Shown: one piece after another, positions 16,672 through 24,866 of the stretch
How the letters are laid out: the number at the start of each line of letters is the position of its first letter
Position numbering within the stretch: the stretch's first letter is position 1
Translations under genes and position numbers: made by a program
The notes under the pieces: model-generated
Told to the model about the DNA's origin: nothing
What the model saw: the letters and a program-made list of their open reading frames with translations, nothing else
Database searches by the model: none
NCBI GenBank assembly: GCA_964472565.1
Contig: CAYYNB010000035.1
Location: 1 to 42,873 of the forward strand
Source: DATAMF01 sp964472565
GTDB lineage: Bacteria; Chloroflexota; Anaerolineae; Aggregatilineales; Aggregatilineaceae
Direction of reading: 5' to 3'
DNA length: 42,873 nt

Positions 16672-17406
16672 CTAAACCTTGAGCGGACGCCCGGTATAAG
16701 TCCACTTGAAGGGTCTGGCGGTCCGGTTGAAAAAGTCGATGAAGGCCAGTATACGCAGACGCAAGTCCTCGACAGAGGTAAAGCTGGCCCGTTTGAGCAA
16801 GCGACGGATGAGAATACTGAACCAGATTTCGATCTGGTTGAGCCAGGAACTATGCTTGGGGGTATACACAAAACGGATACGGTGAGCCGGGTCACTCAAA
16901 AATGCGGCGCGCGAAGGCATGGATTTGAGAATGCCCGATTTGTCCTTGACCCCCAACTCATCGGGCAGGTGACCCAGGTCGGCGACCAGCCGGACCAGGC
17001 TTTCGGACTGATGGGTGTTCAACTGGTCGAGGACAAAGGTCCAGCGGGCATCAGGATCGGTCGCGATGGTTTGCGCGATATGCTGGGCAAAATCGACCTC
17101 GGTGCGAGTCGGACCCAACGACGGAAGAATGACTTGCCCGGTCGTCACCTCAAAATTGGCGATCAGGCTGAGGGTTCCATGCCGGATGTACTCGAATTCA
17201 CGCCGTTCCACCTGGCCCGGCGACATGGGCTGGGTCGGATGGGCACGTTCCAGGGCTTGGATGCCCGTCATCTCATCGGTACTCACCGTGTGTTCTCCCG
17301 CCTGATAGCTCATGGGAGCGGCAGCATAGATGGCGCACACCGTTTCGGTCTGCTGTTGAAACACCGCCGGGTCTTTCTCGGTCGTCGTCAGCCAATAGCG
17401 GCTCAA
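16672..17406 (-). CDS. IS630 transposase, catalytic (DDE) part
   Basis: A 244-residue frame with the Tc1/mariner-like catalytic core: VSTDEMTGIQALER (first Asp), WTFVLDQLNTHQSESLVRLV (second Asp) and TPKHSSWLNQIEIWFSILIR (Glu). It ends NRTARPFKWTYTGRPLKV. Its first shown codon is TTG; family members continue upstream as ADLKPHLSRYW, which is present in this frame back to about 17430. It lies in the +1 frame relative to the HTH part, so one polypeptide would need a one-base frameshift. Confidence 0.85.
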   Translation of the reverse strand: MSRYWLTTTEKDPAVFQQQTETVCAIYAAAPMSYQAGEHTVSTDEMTGIQALERAHPTQPMSPGQVERREFEYIRHGTLSLIANFEVTTGQVILPSLGPTRTEVDFAQHIAQTIATDPDARWTFVLDQLNTHQSESLVRLVADLGHLPDELGVKDKSGILKSMPSRAAFLSDPAHRIRFVYTPKHSSWLNQIEIWFSILIRRLLKRASFTSVEDLRLRILAFIDFFNRTARPFKWTYTGRPLKV

Positions 17407-17413
17407 GTGTGGT

Positions 17414-17917
17414 TTAAGGTCGGCCTCGTTTTAAAAAACGCCCGACCTGCCGCTCGGAGATCGTGGTCACGATCCCCCGTCGCATCGCTTCCGCGGCGAT
17501 TGCTTTGGGTGTCCAATGACTGACCGGAACGCCGCTCGCCTGCGGCGCTTCACAACTGAGTGCCACGATCTGGACGATTTGTTCCGCCGTGAAGGTCGCC
17601 GGCGCACCGCTGCGATACCCATCGTGCAGGGTCTCTTCAATCACATCCCTCAAGGGGGATGGGGCTTCTTTTTCCGACGCCACAACCGTCCGTTGTTCCG
17701 CGGTCGCCTCCCATCGTTCTCGCCATAGGCGCACGGTGTTGCGCGTTAGCTTCATCTCGGTGGCCATCCGTCGGTTGCTTTGTCCTTCCGCCGCTCTCAA
17801 AATGATCTTGGCTCGTGTGACTAACCACTGCGGGTTGTTCGCTTGTCGGACCAGATGTTCCAAGATCGCTCGTTCTTGCGGGCTGACTTCGATAGGTTTT
17901 GCTTCTGGTAGGGGCAT
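17414..17917 (-). CDS. IS630 transposase, N-terminal helix-turn-helix part
   Basis: A 167-residue frame with two helix-turn-helix units, as in IS630 transposases: QSNRRMATEMKLTRNTVRLW near residue 50-70 and PKAIAAEAMRRGIVTTISER near residue 138-157. It ends QVGRFLKRGRP. In uninterrupted relatives QVGRFLKRADLKPHLSRYW continues directly. Here the shift lies in the short overlap after a run of six T and four A (CGTTTTTTAAAACGAGGCC). Either one extra base disables the element or a +1 recoding event joins the two parts. Confidence 0.82.
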   Translation of the reverse strand: MPLPEAKPIEVSPQERAILEHLVRQANNPQWLVTRAKIILRAAEGQSNRRMATEMKLTRNTVRLWRERWEATAEQRTVVASEKEAPSPLRDVIEETLHDGYRSGAPATFTAEQIVQIVALSCEAPQASGVPVSHWTPKAIAAEAMRRGIVTTISERQVGRFLKRGRP

Positions 17918-18125
17918 CTGGCCTGCTCGTGTTTCTCTGACAACGTTCGTTCCAGTTTACCCCCCCCTATCCTGGTTAGCCACTTCCGCTAAGCTGTACT
18001 AGCCTCATCGCCACCCAACTGCTCGGTGGCTGCCGAGGATATCAAACAGGTGGAAGTCCTCACCCCCAGCGCGGCCAATTTGCCCGCACTATACAGTATT
18101 TACACGCAAAAGTGCGATTAATCAT

Positions 18126-18308
18126 ATGTTACACCTGCGTGCCTTAGGGGTCTCTGACTTCTGGGCTATCCGTACCGGCGGCACGAGCAAAGGTCATTGG
18201 CGGCTGTCCGCTTCACCCCCGCTCCAACAGGCGCTGAATAACGCCTATTGGGAGGGCCTGGGTTTAGTCGGCTTCTTCAAACGTTACCAAACTTTTCGTT
18301 TGACTTGA
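18126..18308 (+). pseudogene. Group II intron maturase, C-terminal tail
   Basis: About 60 residues that match the very end of group II intron-encoded proteins: LRALGVSDFWAIRTGGTSKG, then HWRLSASPPLQQALNNAYWE and GLGLVGFF. The pattern S-x-KG-x-W-R-L-S...ALNNAYW...GL is typical after the X domain. The catalytic reverse-transcriptase part is absent and the ATG at 18126 is internal. The stop at 18306-18308 is followed within 5 bases by domain V. Confidence 0.7.
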
Positions 18309-18312
18309 CCGA

Positions 18313-18378
18313 ACCGCCGGATGCGGACCCGCATGTCCGGTGGTGTGGGAGGGGGCGGCTTCAACCGTCCCCTATCCC
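18313..18378 (+). ncRNA. Group II intron domains V and VI
   Basis: Domain V is 18313-18344: ACCGCCGGA pairs with TCCGGTGGT, with TGCG/CGCA on top and a TG bulge. The triad position reads CGC, as in class C introns. The apical loop (GACC) is shorter than the usual GNRA. Domain VI, 18347-18378, pairs GGGAGGGG with CCCCTATCCC and leaves a bulged A, the expected branch point; the 3' end reads CGAT. Confidence 0.72.
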
Positions 18379-18381
18379 GAT

Positions 18382-21300
18382 TTACGGTGCGGTGCGCTGG
18401 AAGACGCGTACCCAATCGATGCTAAAAGTCTGAGGGAAGAGTGTTGCTTCATCCGGATAACCGGGCCAGGACCCACCCACCGCCAGATTCAGCAGGATAA
18501 AGAAGTCGTGATCGTACACCCATTGGCTGCCAGTGGGCAGGTCTTCCGGCGTTACAGAGAAGAATTCCAGATTATCCACATACCACCGAATGACATTGGG
18601 TTCCCATTCAACCGACCAGATGTGATACTCATTGAAGACATCTTCGCCCCAATCGAAAGCCTCGCCGATCCCGGCTGCACCGGAATACCCCGGTCCATGC
18701 ACGGTAGCATAAGTCGTCTGAGGCTCTTTGCCAATGAATTCCATGATGTCGATTTCACCAGCGTCTGGCCAACCAGCGTCCGCGAAGTTGGCACCAAGCA
18801 TCCAGAAGGCGGGCCATATCCCCTGGCCGTAGGGCAATTTCAAACGTGCTTCGACCCGGCCATAGGTGAAGGCAAATTTGTCTTTGGTGATGCAGCGCGC
18901 GGAAGTGTGCGTGCATTCCCCGTACCAGCATTCGGAGTCGGGCAATGTCTCCGCGCGGGCGACGATTGAGAGATTCCCCTCGCCGTCTTGAATGACATTC
19001 GCAGGGCGATCCGTGTAATATTCCCATTCCTGGTTACCCCAGCCATGCCCACCGATCTCACAGGTCCAGGTTTCACTGTTAATCGGTGTGCCCGCTTCCG
19101 CGTTGAACTCATCGCTCCACACTAATTTCCACGGTATACCGGACTCGTAGGCTTCAGTTGGGACAGCGGGCATGGAAATGGCGGGACGTGGGACCTGTAT
19201 GCCGTCCAGGCTAGGCAGTGTGCCCGAACTACCGCTGAGCGCTATGTTATCAAGGTAGTTGACCTGCGCCCCAACACCCGCCGGGAAGCTAAAAGCATAG
19301 GCATTGACTTCGGTCAGGCCAAGACCGTCATCCGGTGCGCCGCTGGGCTGCCAGTCAGTACGGCGCTGGAAGTCAACCAGGGGGATCGAGAAGAACTGCC
19401 AGCCGGTAAAATCGTCGGTGATACGATAGAACCAGCGTTCAGCACTGTCAGCCGTGGAGTCCGGCGCGCGGTTGTCAAAGATTTCGACCTGGATTTGTGC
19501 CCCGGAGTTCGCACCGTACAGCCAGAACGTAAGGTCAGTGTAACCACTCCAATCCTGAGTCAACCAGTTTGTGCCGTCGGTGAAAACGTGCGAGAACCCG
19601 CCATAGGATGCGATATCGTAAGACGCCTTAAGGATGGTGTTATCCCCGGTCTGATCGGGCAAAGCAAGGTCGTCGCCAGCGGGCACAGTAACGCCCTCGA
19701 TAGTGACGTTACCTGCCGTATCACCCCAGGGCACATCGCCAATCCCGTTGCCATACTCGTCTTGCCCGGCACTGATCTCGTCCTCGAAATCGGATACGAC
19801 CAGCGGTTGCGTAGTTGTAACAACGGGTGTGGCTTCGGTTTCCAGGCCAAAGCCAAATGCGAACAGAGAATCGCCTTCACCGGCACCGAGTGGAAGCTGA
19901 TCAGTTGATCGCGGCCAGGTGTAGGAGAGCTTGCCTTTGATCGGGCGCAGACCAAACAACCCATCGGCTACCCCCTGTCCTTCAGTGCCGGGTAACCACG
20001 CGACCAGTAGCGCATCCCACTGGTCGATCTCATCGGTGATGATCAATGGACGCCCGGTGATCAGGACCACCACGAGTTGTTCGCAAGACTCGCGCATGGT
20101 GCTGAGAACCGCAAGGTCATCCGCCAGCAGCACCAGGTTGGGATCATCACCTACGCCTTCGGCATAGGGACGCTCACCAACCACGCCGATGCAAACCGGA
20201 GCCTGTCCATCGAAACTGCCCGTTGCACTGTACACCACTTCGGTCGTGCTGGAAACGGTGCTCTGAATGGCCTGGAGCACCGTGGTGCCGGGCGTGATAT
20301 CGCCGGGGTTACCCTGCCACTCAATCGTCCACCCGCCGCTTTGGATACCAATATCATTGGCGGCCTGTCCGCCCACATAGATCGGGCCGGAATCGCTGGA
20401 TAACGGCAGAAGATTACCCTCGTTCTTGAGCAGGGTGAGCGATTTCCCGACGGCTTCACGCGCCAGCGCGCGGTGTTCCGCGCCACCGACAAAAGCAAGT
20501 AATTCGTCGTGACCGTAGGGATATTCAAACAGGCCCAGGTTGAACTTGACAGTCAGGATACGGCGCACGGCATCGTCAATACGTTCTTCGGAAATAAGCC
20601 CATTTTCGACAGCTTGGTGCATAACGGTGATGAAACGACCGTAGTCGTAGGGGACCATGTTCAGATCGACTCCAGCGTTGATCGCAGTGACCACAGCGGT
20701 GTCATAATCCGGGTCGATCTGATCAATGCCGCCCCAGTCGGAGACAACAAACCCGGTGAAGCCAAGTTCACCCTTGAGTACATCCGTGATCAGGTACTGC
20801 TGGGCGTGCATTTTGGTCCCATTCCAGCTTGAAAAGGAGACCATAATGCTCTGCGCGCCCGCCTCAATGGCAGCCTGATAGGGCGGTAGGTAACGTTCGC
20901 GCAGCATGGCCTCATCGATTGGCATGTCCCCCTGGTCAATCTGATAATTGTCTTTCGTGGAAGAACCCCAGATCGTGCCACCATCGCCGATATAATGTTT
21001 GGGCGTTCCAAGCACGGTGAGCGGGGCAGCCAGATTGTCACCCTGCATCCCGATCAGGTAGGCCGTCCCAAGCGTCGAGACAAGCTCGGTATTTTCGCCG
21101 TAGGCTTCATAGGTGCGACCCCAGCGAATGTCCTGCGGCACGGCTACGACAGGCGCATAGTTCCAATAGATGCCGGTGGCGATCATCTCATTGGCGGTGG
21201 CCTGCCCAATGCGCATCATCAGGTCAGGATCATTAGCCGCACCAAGACCGATATTCTGCGGGAAGATCACCGCGCCCCGCACGTTGTTATGCCCATGTAC

Positions 21301-22374
21301 GGCATCTACGCCATAAAGCAGGGGAATCCCCAACGGAGTTTGCAACGCCTGATCCTGGAAATTTTTGACCATTTCGGCCCAGGCTTCGGGGGTGTTGGTG
21401 ACCGGATAACCGCCGCCGCCGCTCAACAGTCCGCCGATGTAAAACTTAGCAAGATCCCCAGCACGAATGCTGTTCTTTTCAACCAGTGTCATCTGGCCGA
21501 TCTTTTCGTCCAGAGACATACGAGCCAGCAGATCCTCGACCCGCTCATTCACCGGAAGCGAAGGATTCCGGTAGTCGGCAGTAGAGCTGTCCGCTGCGAC
21601 AGAGGTTGGAACCGGGGTTGATTCGGCGACTGCTGCGGTTTCCACTACGATAGGTTCGCCGCCGATCTCAAAAAAGATTAGCCGCCCAAACAGGCTCGGA
21701 TCTTGGTAGGATCGATCAGAAGTATCGAAGATGGACCATATCAGCTTGGTATCGCGGTCTTTTTCTGACGCGCTATTGAGATGGACCTGGAAGCCAAGCT
21801 CACCACCATGTGTGGGCGCGATCTCCCACACATCATTTTTGAGTGGAATTGCCAGTTCAGCCGCCCAACCGGTGTCCGTTTTGACCACGGTAAATGTAAC
21901 CCCGACGGTATCACTTTGCACGCCAGCAATAATGTGTGAGTCCGCCGGGAGATCACTATTGATCGGGGAGATCGTGATCTGTGCAACGCCAGGAACATAT
22001 GAGGACAATGTCAAATCCCCGGTGCCGTTGAGATAAAATTCAACCGAGTCTTCGTTCCAGTAATCGGTTTCGTGCTGACCGGCAATGATGTTATTGTCTA
22101 GTACGTCGGCCATGAAGTAGAGATATTCACCATCAGCGGCTCCAGCGAATGTTACGCCAGCTTCATCCCTCGCCAGGGTAACGGTAGGAACGCCTGCCCA
22201 GTCACTCAGATCGCCATCCAACGCGATCGTAAGCGGAAAAGGAGCGAAATAGCTTTCGCCTGGCACTCCATCCGGTGCAAGCTGATCCTCCTGCGCGGCA
22301 GTTTTGGAGTGGAATGTACTGGCGACCAACACGACAATCACCAGTATCACTGGCAAAAAAAGGAATTTCTTCAT
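18382..22374 (-). CDS. Secreted multidomain beta-glucanase: CBM9-like - GH3 - CBM - GH16
   Basis: A 1330-residue secreted enzyme. A signal peptide (residues 1-27, ending KTAAQ) leads into a DOMON/CBM9-like domain (47-236: IALDGDLSDWAGVP, DYWNEDSVEFYLNG). GH3 spans about 265-845, with the KH pair at 459-460 and the nucleophile D546 in GFVVSDWGG. A beta-sandwich carbohydrate-binding domain (858-1047, WLTQDWSGYTDLTFWLYG) follows. GH16 fills 1082-1326, with WSDEFN and the catalytic GEIDIMEFIG (E1207, D1209, E1212). GH16 of this type are endo-beta-1,3-glucanases (laminarinases), and GH3 is an exo-beta-glucosidase, so the chain could convert laminarin to glucose. AGGAGG lies 9 bases before the ATG. 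It closes the sugar-transport locus. Substrate is inferred. Confidence 0.93.
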   Translation of the reverse strand: MKKFLFLPVILVIVVLVASTFHSKTAAQEDQLAPDGVPGESYFAPFPLTIALDGDLSDWAGVPTVTLARDEAGVTFAGAADGEYLYFMADVLDNNIIAGQHETDYWNEDSVEFYLNGTGDLTLSSYVPGVAQITISPINSDLPADSHIIAGVQSDTVGVTFTVVKTDTGWAAELAIPLKNDVWEIAPTHGGELGFQVHLNSASEKDRDTKLIWSIFDTSDRSYQDPSLFGRLIFFEIGGEPIVVETAAVAESTPVPTSVAADSSTADYRNPSLPVNERVEDLLARMSLDEKIGQMTLVEKNSIRAGDLAKFYIGGLLSGGGGYPVTNTPEAWAEMVKNFQDQALQTPLGIPLLYGVDAVHGHNNVRGAVIFPQNIGLGAANDPDLMMRIGQATANEMIATGIYWNYAPVVAVPQDIRWGRTYEAYGENTELVSTLGTAYLIGMQGDNLAAPLTVLGTPKHYIGDGGTIWGSSTKDNYQIDQGDMPIDEAMLRERYLPPYQAAIEAGAQSIMVSFSSWNGTKMHAQQYLITDVLKGELGFTGFVVSDWGGIDQIDPDYDTAVVTAINAGVDLNMVPYDYGRFITVMHQAVENGLISEERIDDAVRRILTVKFNLGLFEYPYGHDELLAFVGGAEHRALAREAVGKSLTLLKNEGNLLPLSSDSGPIYVGGQAANDIGIQSGGWTIEWQGNPGDITPGTTVLQAIQSTVSSTTEVVYSATGSFDGQAPVCIGVVGERPYAEGVGDDPNLVLLADDLAVLSTMRESCEQLVVVLITGRPLIITDEIDQWDALLVAWLPGTEGQGVADGLFGLRPIKGKLSYTWPRSTDQLPLGAGEGDSLFAFGFGLETEATPVVTTTQPLVVSDFEDEISAGQDEYGNGIGDVPWGDTAGNVTIEGVTVPAGDDLALPDQTGDNTILKASYDIASYGGFSHVFTDGTNWLTQDWSGYTDLTFWLYGANSGAQIQVEIFDNRAPDSTADSAERWFYRITDDFTGWQFFSIPLVDFQRRTDWQPSGAPDDGLGLTEVNAYAFSFPAGVGAQVNYLDNIALSGSSGTLPSLDGIQVPRPAISMPAVPTEAYESGIPWKLVWSDEFNAEAGTPINSETWTCEIGGHGWGNQEWEYYTDRPANVIQDGEGNLSIVARAETLPDSECWYGECTHTSARCITKDKFAFTYGRVEARLKLPYGQGIWPAFWMLGANFADAGWPDAGEIDIMEFIGKEPQTTYATVHGPGYSGAAGIGEAFDWGEDVFNEYHIWSVEWEPNVIRWYVDNLEFFSVTPEDLPTGSQWVYDHDFFILLNLAVGGSWPGYPDEATLFPQTFSIDWVRVFQRTAP

Positions 22375-22518
22375 AGTTTTTCCTCCTAAATAATGAACAG
22401 TTTATCTTCAGCGTGTTCCTGAATATCTCAAAATATACTTCTTTCCTCATTGAGCGCTACAAGTGCCACGAACAATCCCATTCAATGGACAGGCCGCTCG
22501 CCTGTGCTGGATTGGCGA

Positions 22519-23568
22519 TCAGCGGACCGTTGGCCGATTATTATCGAGTTCGGGTGTGCCAGAGGTTGGTTCTATCCAGGTGTCGCCTGCCGTATACGCA
22601 TCCACATTATCGATTGTGACCACTGTCGAGGGCGTGAGCAGAATATTCGGAATTGTCTCCCCGTTTAAATATTTATGGATCTGCTGGACGACTACCGCAC
22701 CCATGCGCCGGGGATAGACACCAAGAGTCGCGGTGATCGTCCCCTCGCGGATCAGATCCAGCGTGATATCATTACCATCGATGCCCACCACAAAAATATC
22801 ATCGCCAATGGTCAGCCCTAACTGCTGCGCCGCCAGTGCCGCCCCAATCGCCATCTCATCGCTGTTGCCAAAAAAAACATTAATATCGGGGTTCTGTTGC
22901 AGCGCGGTAGTTGCCACCTGCATGGCGCGTTCCCGCTCCCATTCCGCTGTTTGTTCGCCCACAATTTCCACACGCGGGCAGTGCATCGCCAGCCCATAAC
23001 GAAAGCCGCCCGTTCTGCGGTGAACATGGAAGCCGGGAATCCCAGTGAGGATGAAAATTTTCCCTGTCGCCTGCACCATCTCGACCTGCTGATTCGCTGC
23101 CAGCAGTAAACAGACATAGCGCGCCAGATCTGCCGCGCCACCCCACTGGTCATAGCCGATATACTCCACAACCTCGCCCCACTCAATTGGTGTGATCAAA
23201 TTTTGCATAAACACGGGAATTCCGGCGTTGTTAGCTGCGCGCACACCGATGCTCATAGCGTCCGCGTTGATTGGATTGACGGAGATGGCGTCAACACTCT
23301 GCCGCACGATTTGCTCAACAATGGTGACCTGCCCTTCAAGATCGGTTTCGCGTTCGGGTGCTTGTGTGATGATCTCCCAGCCATAATCGTAGGCCTGATC
23401 CTCTGCGCCCTCCGTGATCGCAACATGGAACGGACTCACCATCGCAGGCGGGATCACGGCGACCACCGTTCGATCCCGCTGGCGCGGCGACATTAGTCCA
23501 GAATGGACGACAAGGAGGATAATTACCAATAGGGGAATAAAAATTAAGGTGTACAGCTTGTAGGACAT
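22519..23568 (-). CDS. Membrane-anchored CUT2-type sugar-binding protein
   Basis: A 349-residue periplasmic-binding-protein type I fold (RbsB-like). One hydrophobic N-terminal helix (about 7-25, LIFIPLLVIILLVVHSG) has no lipobox and no clear cleavage site, so it probably stays as an anchor. VVAVIPPAMVSPFHVAITEG begins the first lobe; ISVNPINADAMSIGVRAANN and the second-lobe GNSDEMAIGAALAAQQLGL and VVGIDGNDITLDLIREG are the family's typical blocks. GGAGG precedes the start. It follows the first binding protein after an intercistronic hairpin. Either it feeds the RbsA-like importer or it serves as a receptor for the permease fusion; sugar unknown. Confidence 0.88.
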   Translation of the reverse strand: MSYKLYTLIFIPLLVIILLVVHSGLMSPRQRDRTVVAVIPPAMVSPFHVAITEGAEDQAYDYGWEIITQAPERETDLEGQVTIVEQIVRQSVDAISVNPINADAMSIGVRAANNAGIPVFMQNLITPIEWGEVVEYIGYDQWGGAADLARYVCLLLAANQQVEMVQATGKIFILTGIPGFHVHRRTGGFRYGLAMHCPRVEIVGEQTAEWERERAMQVATTALQQNPDINVFFGNSDEMAIGAALAAQQLGLTIGDDIFVVGIDGNDITLDLIREGTITATLGVYPRRMGAVVVQQIHKYLNGETIPNILLTPSTVVTIDNVDAYTAGDTWIEPTSGTPELDNNRPTVR

Positions 23569-23592
23569 TGAATTGAACCTCCAAGCAAACAG

Positions 23593-23621
23593 ACCTCCTG
23601 ATTAACTATACACCAGGAGGT
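23593..23621 (-). terminator. Intercistronic hairpin between two sugar-binding protein genes
   Basis: Perfect 8-base arms, acctcctg (23593-23600) and caggaggt (23614-23621), with a 13-base loop. On the coding strand it lies between the stop of the first binding protein and the start of the second. The 3' arm is followed by only a broken T tract, so it may stabilise the upstream mRNA or weaken readthrough more than terminate. The arm contains AGGAGG, but too far from the ATG to be its ribosome site. Confidence 0.5.
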
Positions 23622-23647
23622 TTGTTTTCGTTAAATTCGAGTGAAGA

Positions 23648-24637
23648 TTACCGGATGCCCTGTTCGATCAGGGGCGCAATCTCGGCAATGTTTTCGGGTG
23701 TCACCGTGCCAACGCCGGTATTGATGTGCAGGCCGGGGATCAGGTAATTCTTGGTCAGCCAGATCTGCTGGATCGGGAAATAACCCTGGAGATACAGTAC
23801 CTGGTCAAAGCTCACACTGATGTAACCCGTTTCAATACCTTCAATCGTCGCGGGCGAGAGGTCGATACCACCGACGATGATATCACCGGCGGCCAGCCCT
23901 TCCGCTTGCAGGACACTCATCATATTAGCAGTAATATTGCCGTGCTGCGTACCAATAGCGCGCAGATTCGGATGCGCTTCGATGTAGGCGGTCAGGATGG
24001 GGAACGCCAGCGAGACGTCCGAGTCCACTTCGTCGGAAACATCGAGTTTTTCCACGATGACGCCCGCTTCGGTCAGGGCATCATACATACCCTGGCTGCT
24101 GACACTGCGTCCTTCCTGATGCCAGATGTCATAGATCATAGCTTCGTCGCCCGCTTCGAGTCCGGCTGCGACCATCGCCTGTCCGGTCAGATAACCGCCC
24201 TGATACAGATCCGCACCCGCATAACCAAAGCCCTGGCTCTGATACTGCGCTTCGATGTTGGGCAGAGGATTGTTGCCACTAGTGACGATAATTCCCCGGC
24301 TAAACGCTTCATCAACCAGGGGCTGCATCGCTGCTTCGCCCGGATGACCCATGATAACGATACCGTCAGGATTAGCCGCCAGCGCTTCGGTGAACTGATC
24401 GATCATCGTCTGCTGATCCCAACCGGAATACTGCTCGTGCAGTTCGATTCCGAGGGCTTCTGCCGCTGCACGTGCGCCGTTCGTGCGGGCCAGAGTCGAA
24501 GCATCACCTTGGGTACCGCCCATCTGCATGTAGACCACCAACTTATCCTGCCGCGCCGCCGCCGGTTTGGCATAGCCTGTGGGCAGTACAATTGCCAGCA
24601 CGAGCACGATAATCATCAAACTTACAAAGCGTTTCAT
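23648..24637 (-). CDS. Secreted CUT2-type sugar ABC substrate-binding protein
   Basis: A 329-residue RbsB-like protein. It has a Sec signal peptide (1-24, cleavage after GYA), then LVVYMQMGGTQGDASTLART. The first lobe shows ANPDGIVIMGHPGEAAMQPL, with SRGIIVTSGNNPL after it. The second lobe has NLRAIGTQHGNITANMMSVL and IIVGGIDLSPATIEGIETGY, the hinge and ligand segments of the family. AAGGAG about 10 bases upstream supports the ATG. It lies 229 bases downstream of the second permease gene and most likely serves that permease and the single-domain ATPase. The ligand is unknown; glucan-derived sugar is suggested by the glycosidase. Confidence 0.92.
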   Translation of the reverse strand: MKRFVSLMIIVLVLAIVLPTGYAKPAAARQDKLVVYMQMGGTQGDASTLARTNGARAAAEALGIELHEQYSGWDQQTMIDQFTEALAANPDGIVIMGHPGEAAMQPLVDEAFSRGIIVTSGNNPLPNIEAQYQSQGFGYAGADLYQGGYLTGQAMVAAGLEAGDEAMIYDIWHQEGRSVSSQGMYDALTEAGVIVEKLDVSDEVDSDVSLAFPILTAYIEAHPNLRAIGTQHGNITANMMSVLQAEGLAAGDIIVGGIDLSPATIEGIETGYISVSFDQVLYLQGYFPIQQIWLTKNYLIPGLHINTGVGTVTPENIAEIAPLIEQGIR

Positions 24638-24823
24638 TTTGCCTCACTCCTTGATTTCTAAATTTCTGTCGATAATTTTTCGTTCAGGTCAAGCCAGATA
24701 TGTTCGTAAGCCTCCTTTCTTGGCCCTCGTGCTAAAAGCTTGTCCCGCATTCAAAACTCTTCCCTCACGAAGTTGTATAGGCCGGAAGATTAGGGGAATA
24801 CATTGATATTCACGCTTAATTTT

Positions 24824-24835
24824 TAATGCGCATTA
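24824..24835. promoter_or_regulatory. Perfect 12-base palindrome between permease and binding protein genes
   Basis: taatgcgcatta is a perfect palindrome in the 229-base gap between the permease (ends 24867) and the binding protein (starts 24637). A weak 5-base hairpin (cacct...aggtg, about 24843-24858) lies beside it. Either could be an operator or part of an attenuator that sets binding-protein expression. No family match. Confidence 0.3.
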
Positions 24836-24866
24836 GCGACGCCACCTCTTTTAAGGTGAGGGTTAT

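Larger units (their letters stand above)
16639..17999 (-). mobile_element. IS630 family insertion sequence flanked by TA
   Basis: The ends match imperfectly as inverted repeats: gtacacctcggcagaa from 16639 and, inverted, gtacagcttagcggaa from 17999. Both are flanked by TA (16637-16638 and 18000-18001), the dinucleotide target that IS630/Tc1-mariner elements duplicate. The element of about 1.36 kb carries two consecutive frames that form one transposase. It separates the transposase remnant on its left from the group II intron remnant on its right. Confidence 0.87.
18002..18381 (+). mobile_element. Group II intron 3' remnant B (CGC-triad domain V, with domain VI)
   Basis: The plus strand carries the end of a maturase gene followed by domains V and VI and a 3' end in CCCGAT, just beside the stop codon of the leftward glycosidase gene (18382). 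The 5' part of the intron is missing. The left limit is uncertain: 18002-18125, next to the IS630 element, has no clear coding match. It is in the opposite orientation to remnant A, and its domain V is of another type, so these are two separate introns. Confidence 0.75.

Noticed and set aside
17414..17440. Canonical -1 slippery heptamer T-TTA-AAA in the IS630 transposase overlap
   Set aside because: A -1 slip there leads to a stop after eight codons; the catalytic frame lies in +1. So the heptamer does not explain the joint.
23726..24661. 311-codon plus-strand frame over the sugar-binding protein gene
   Set aside because: Antisense shadow of a well-supported gene; no recognisable domain.
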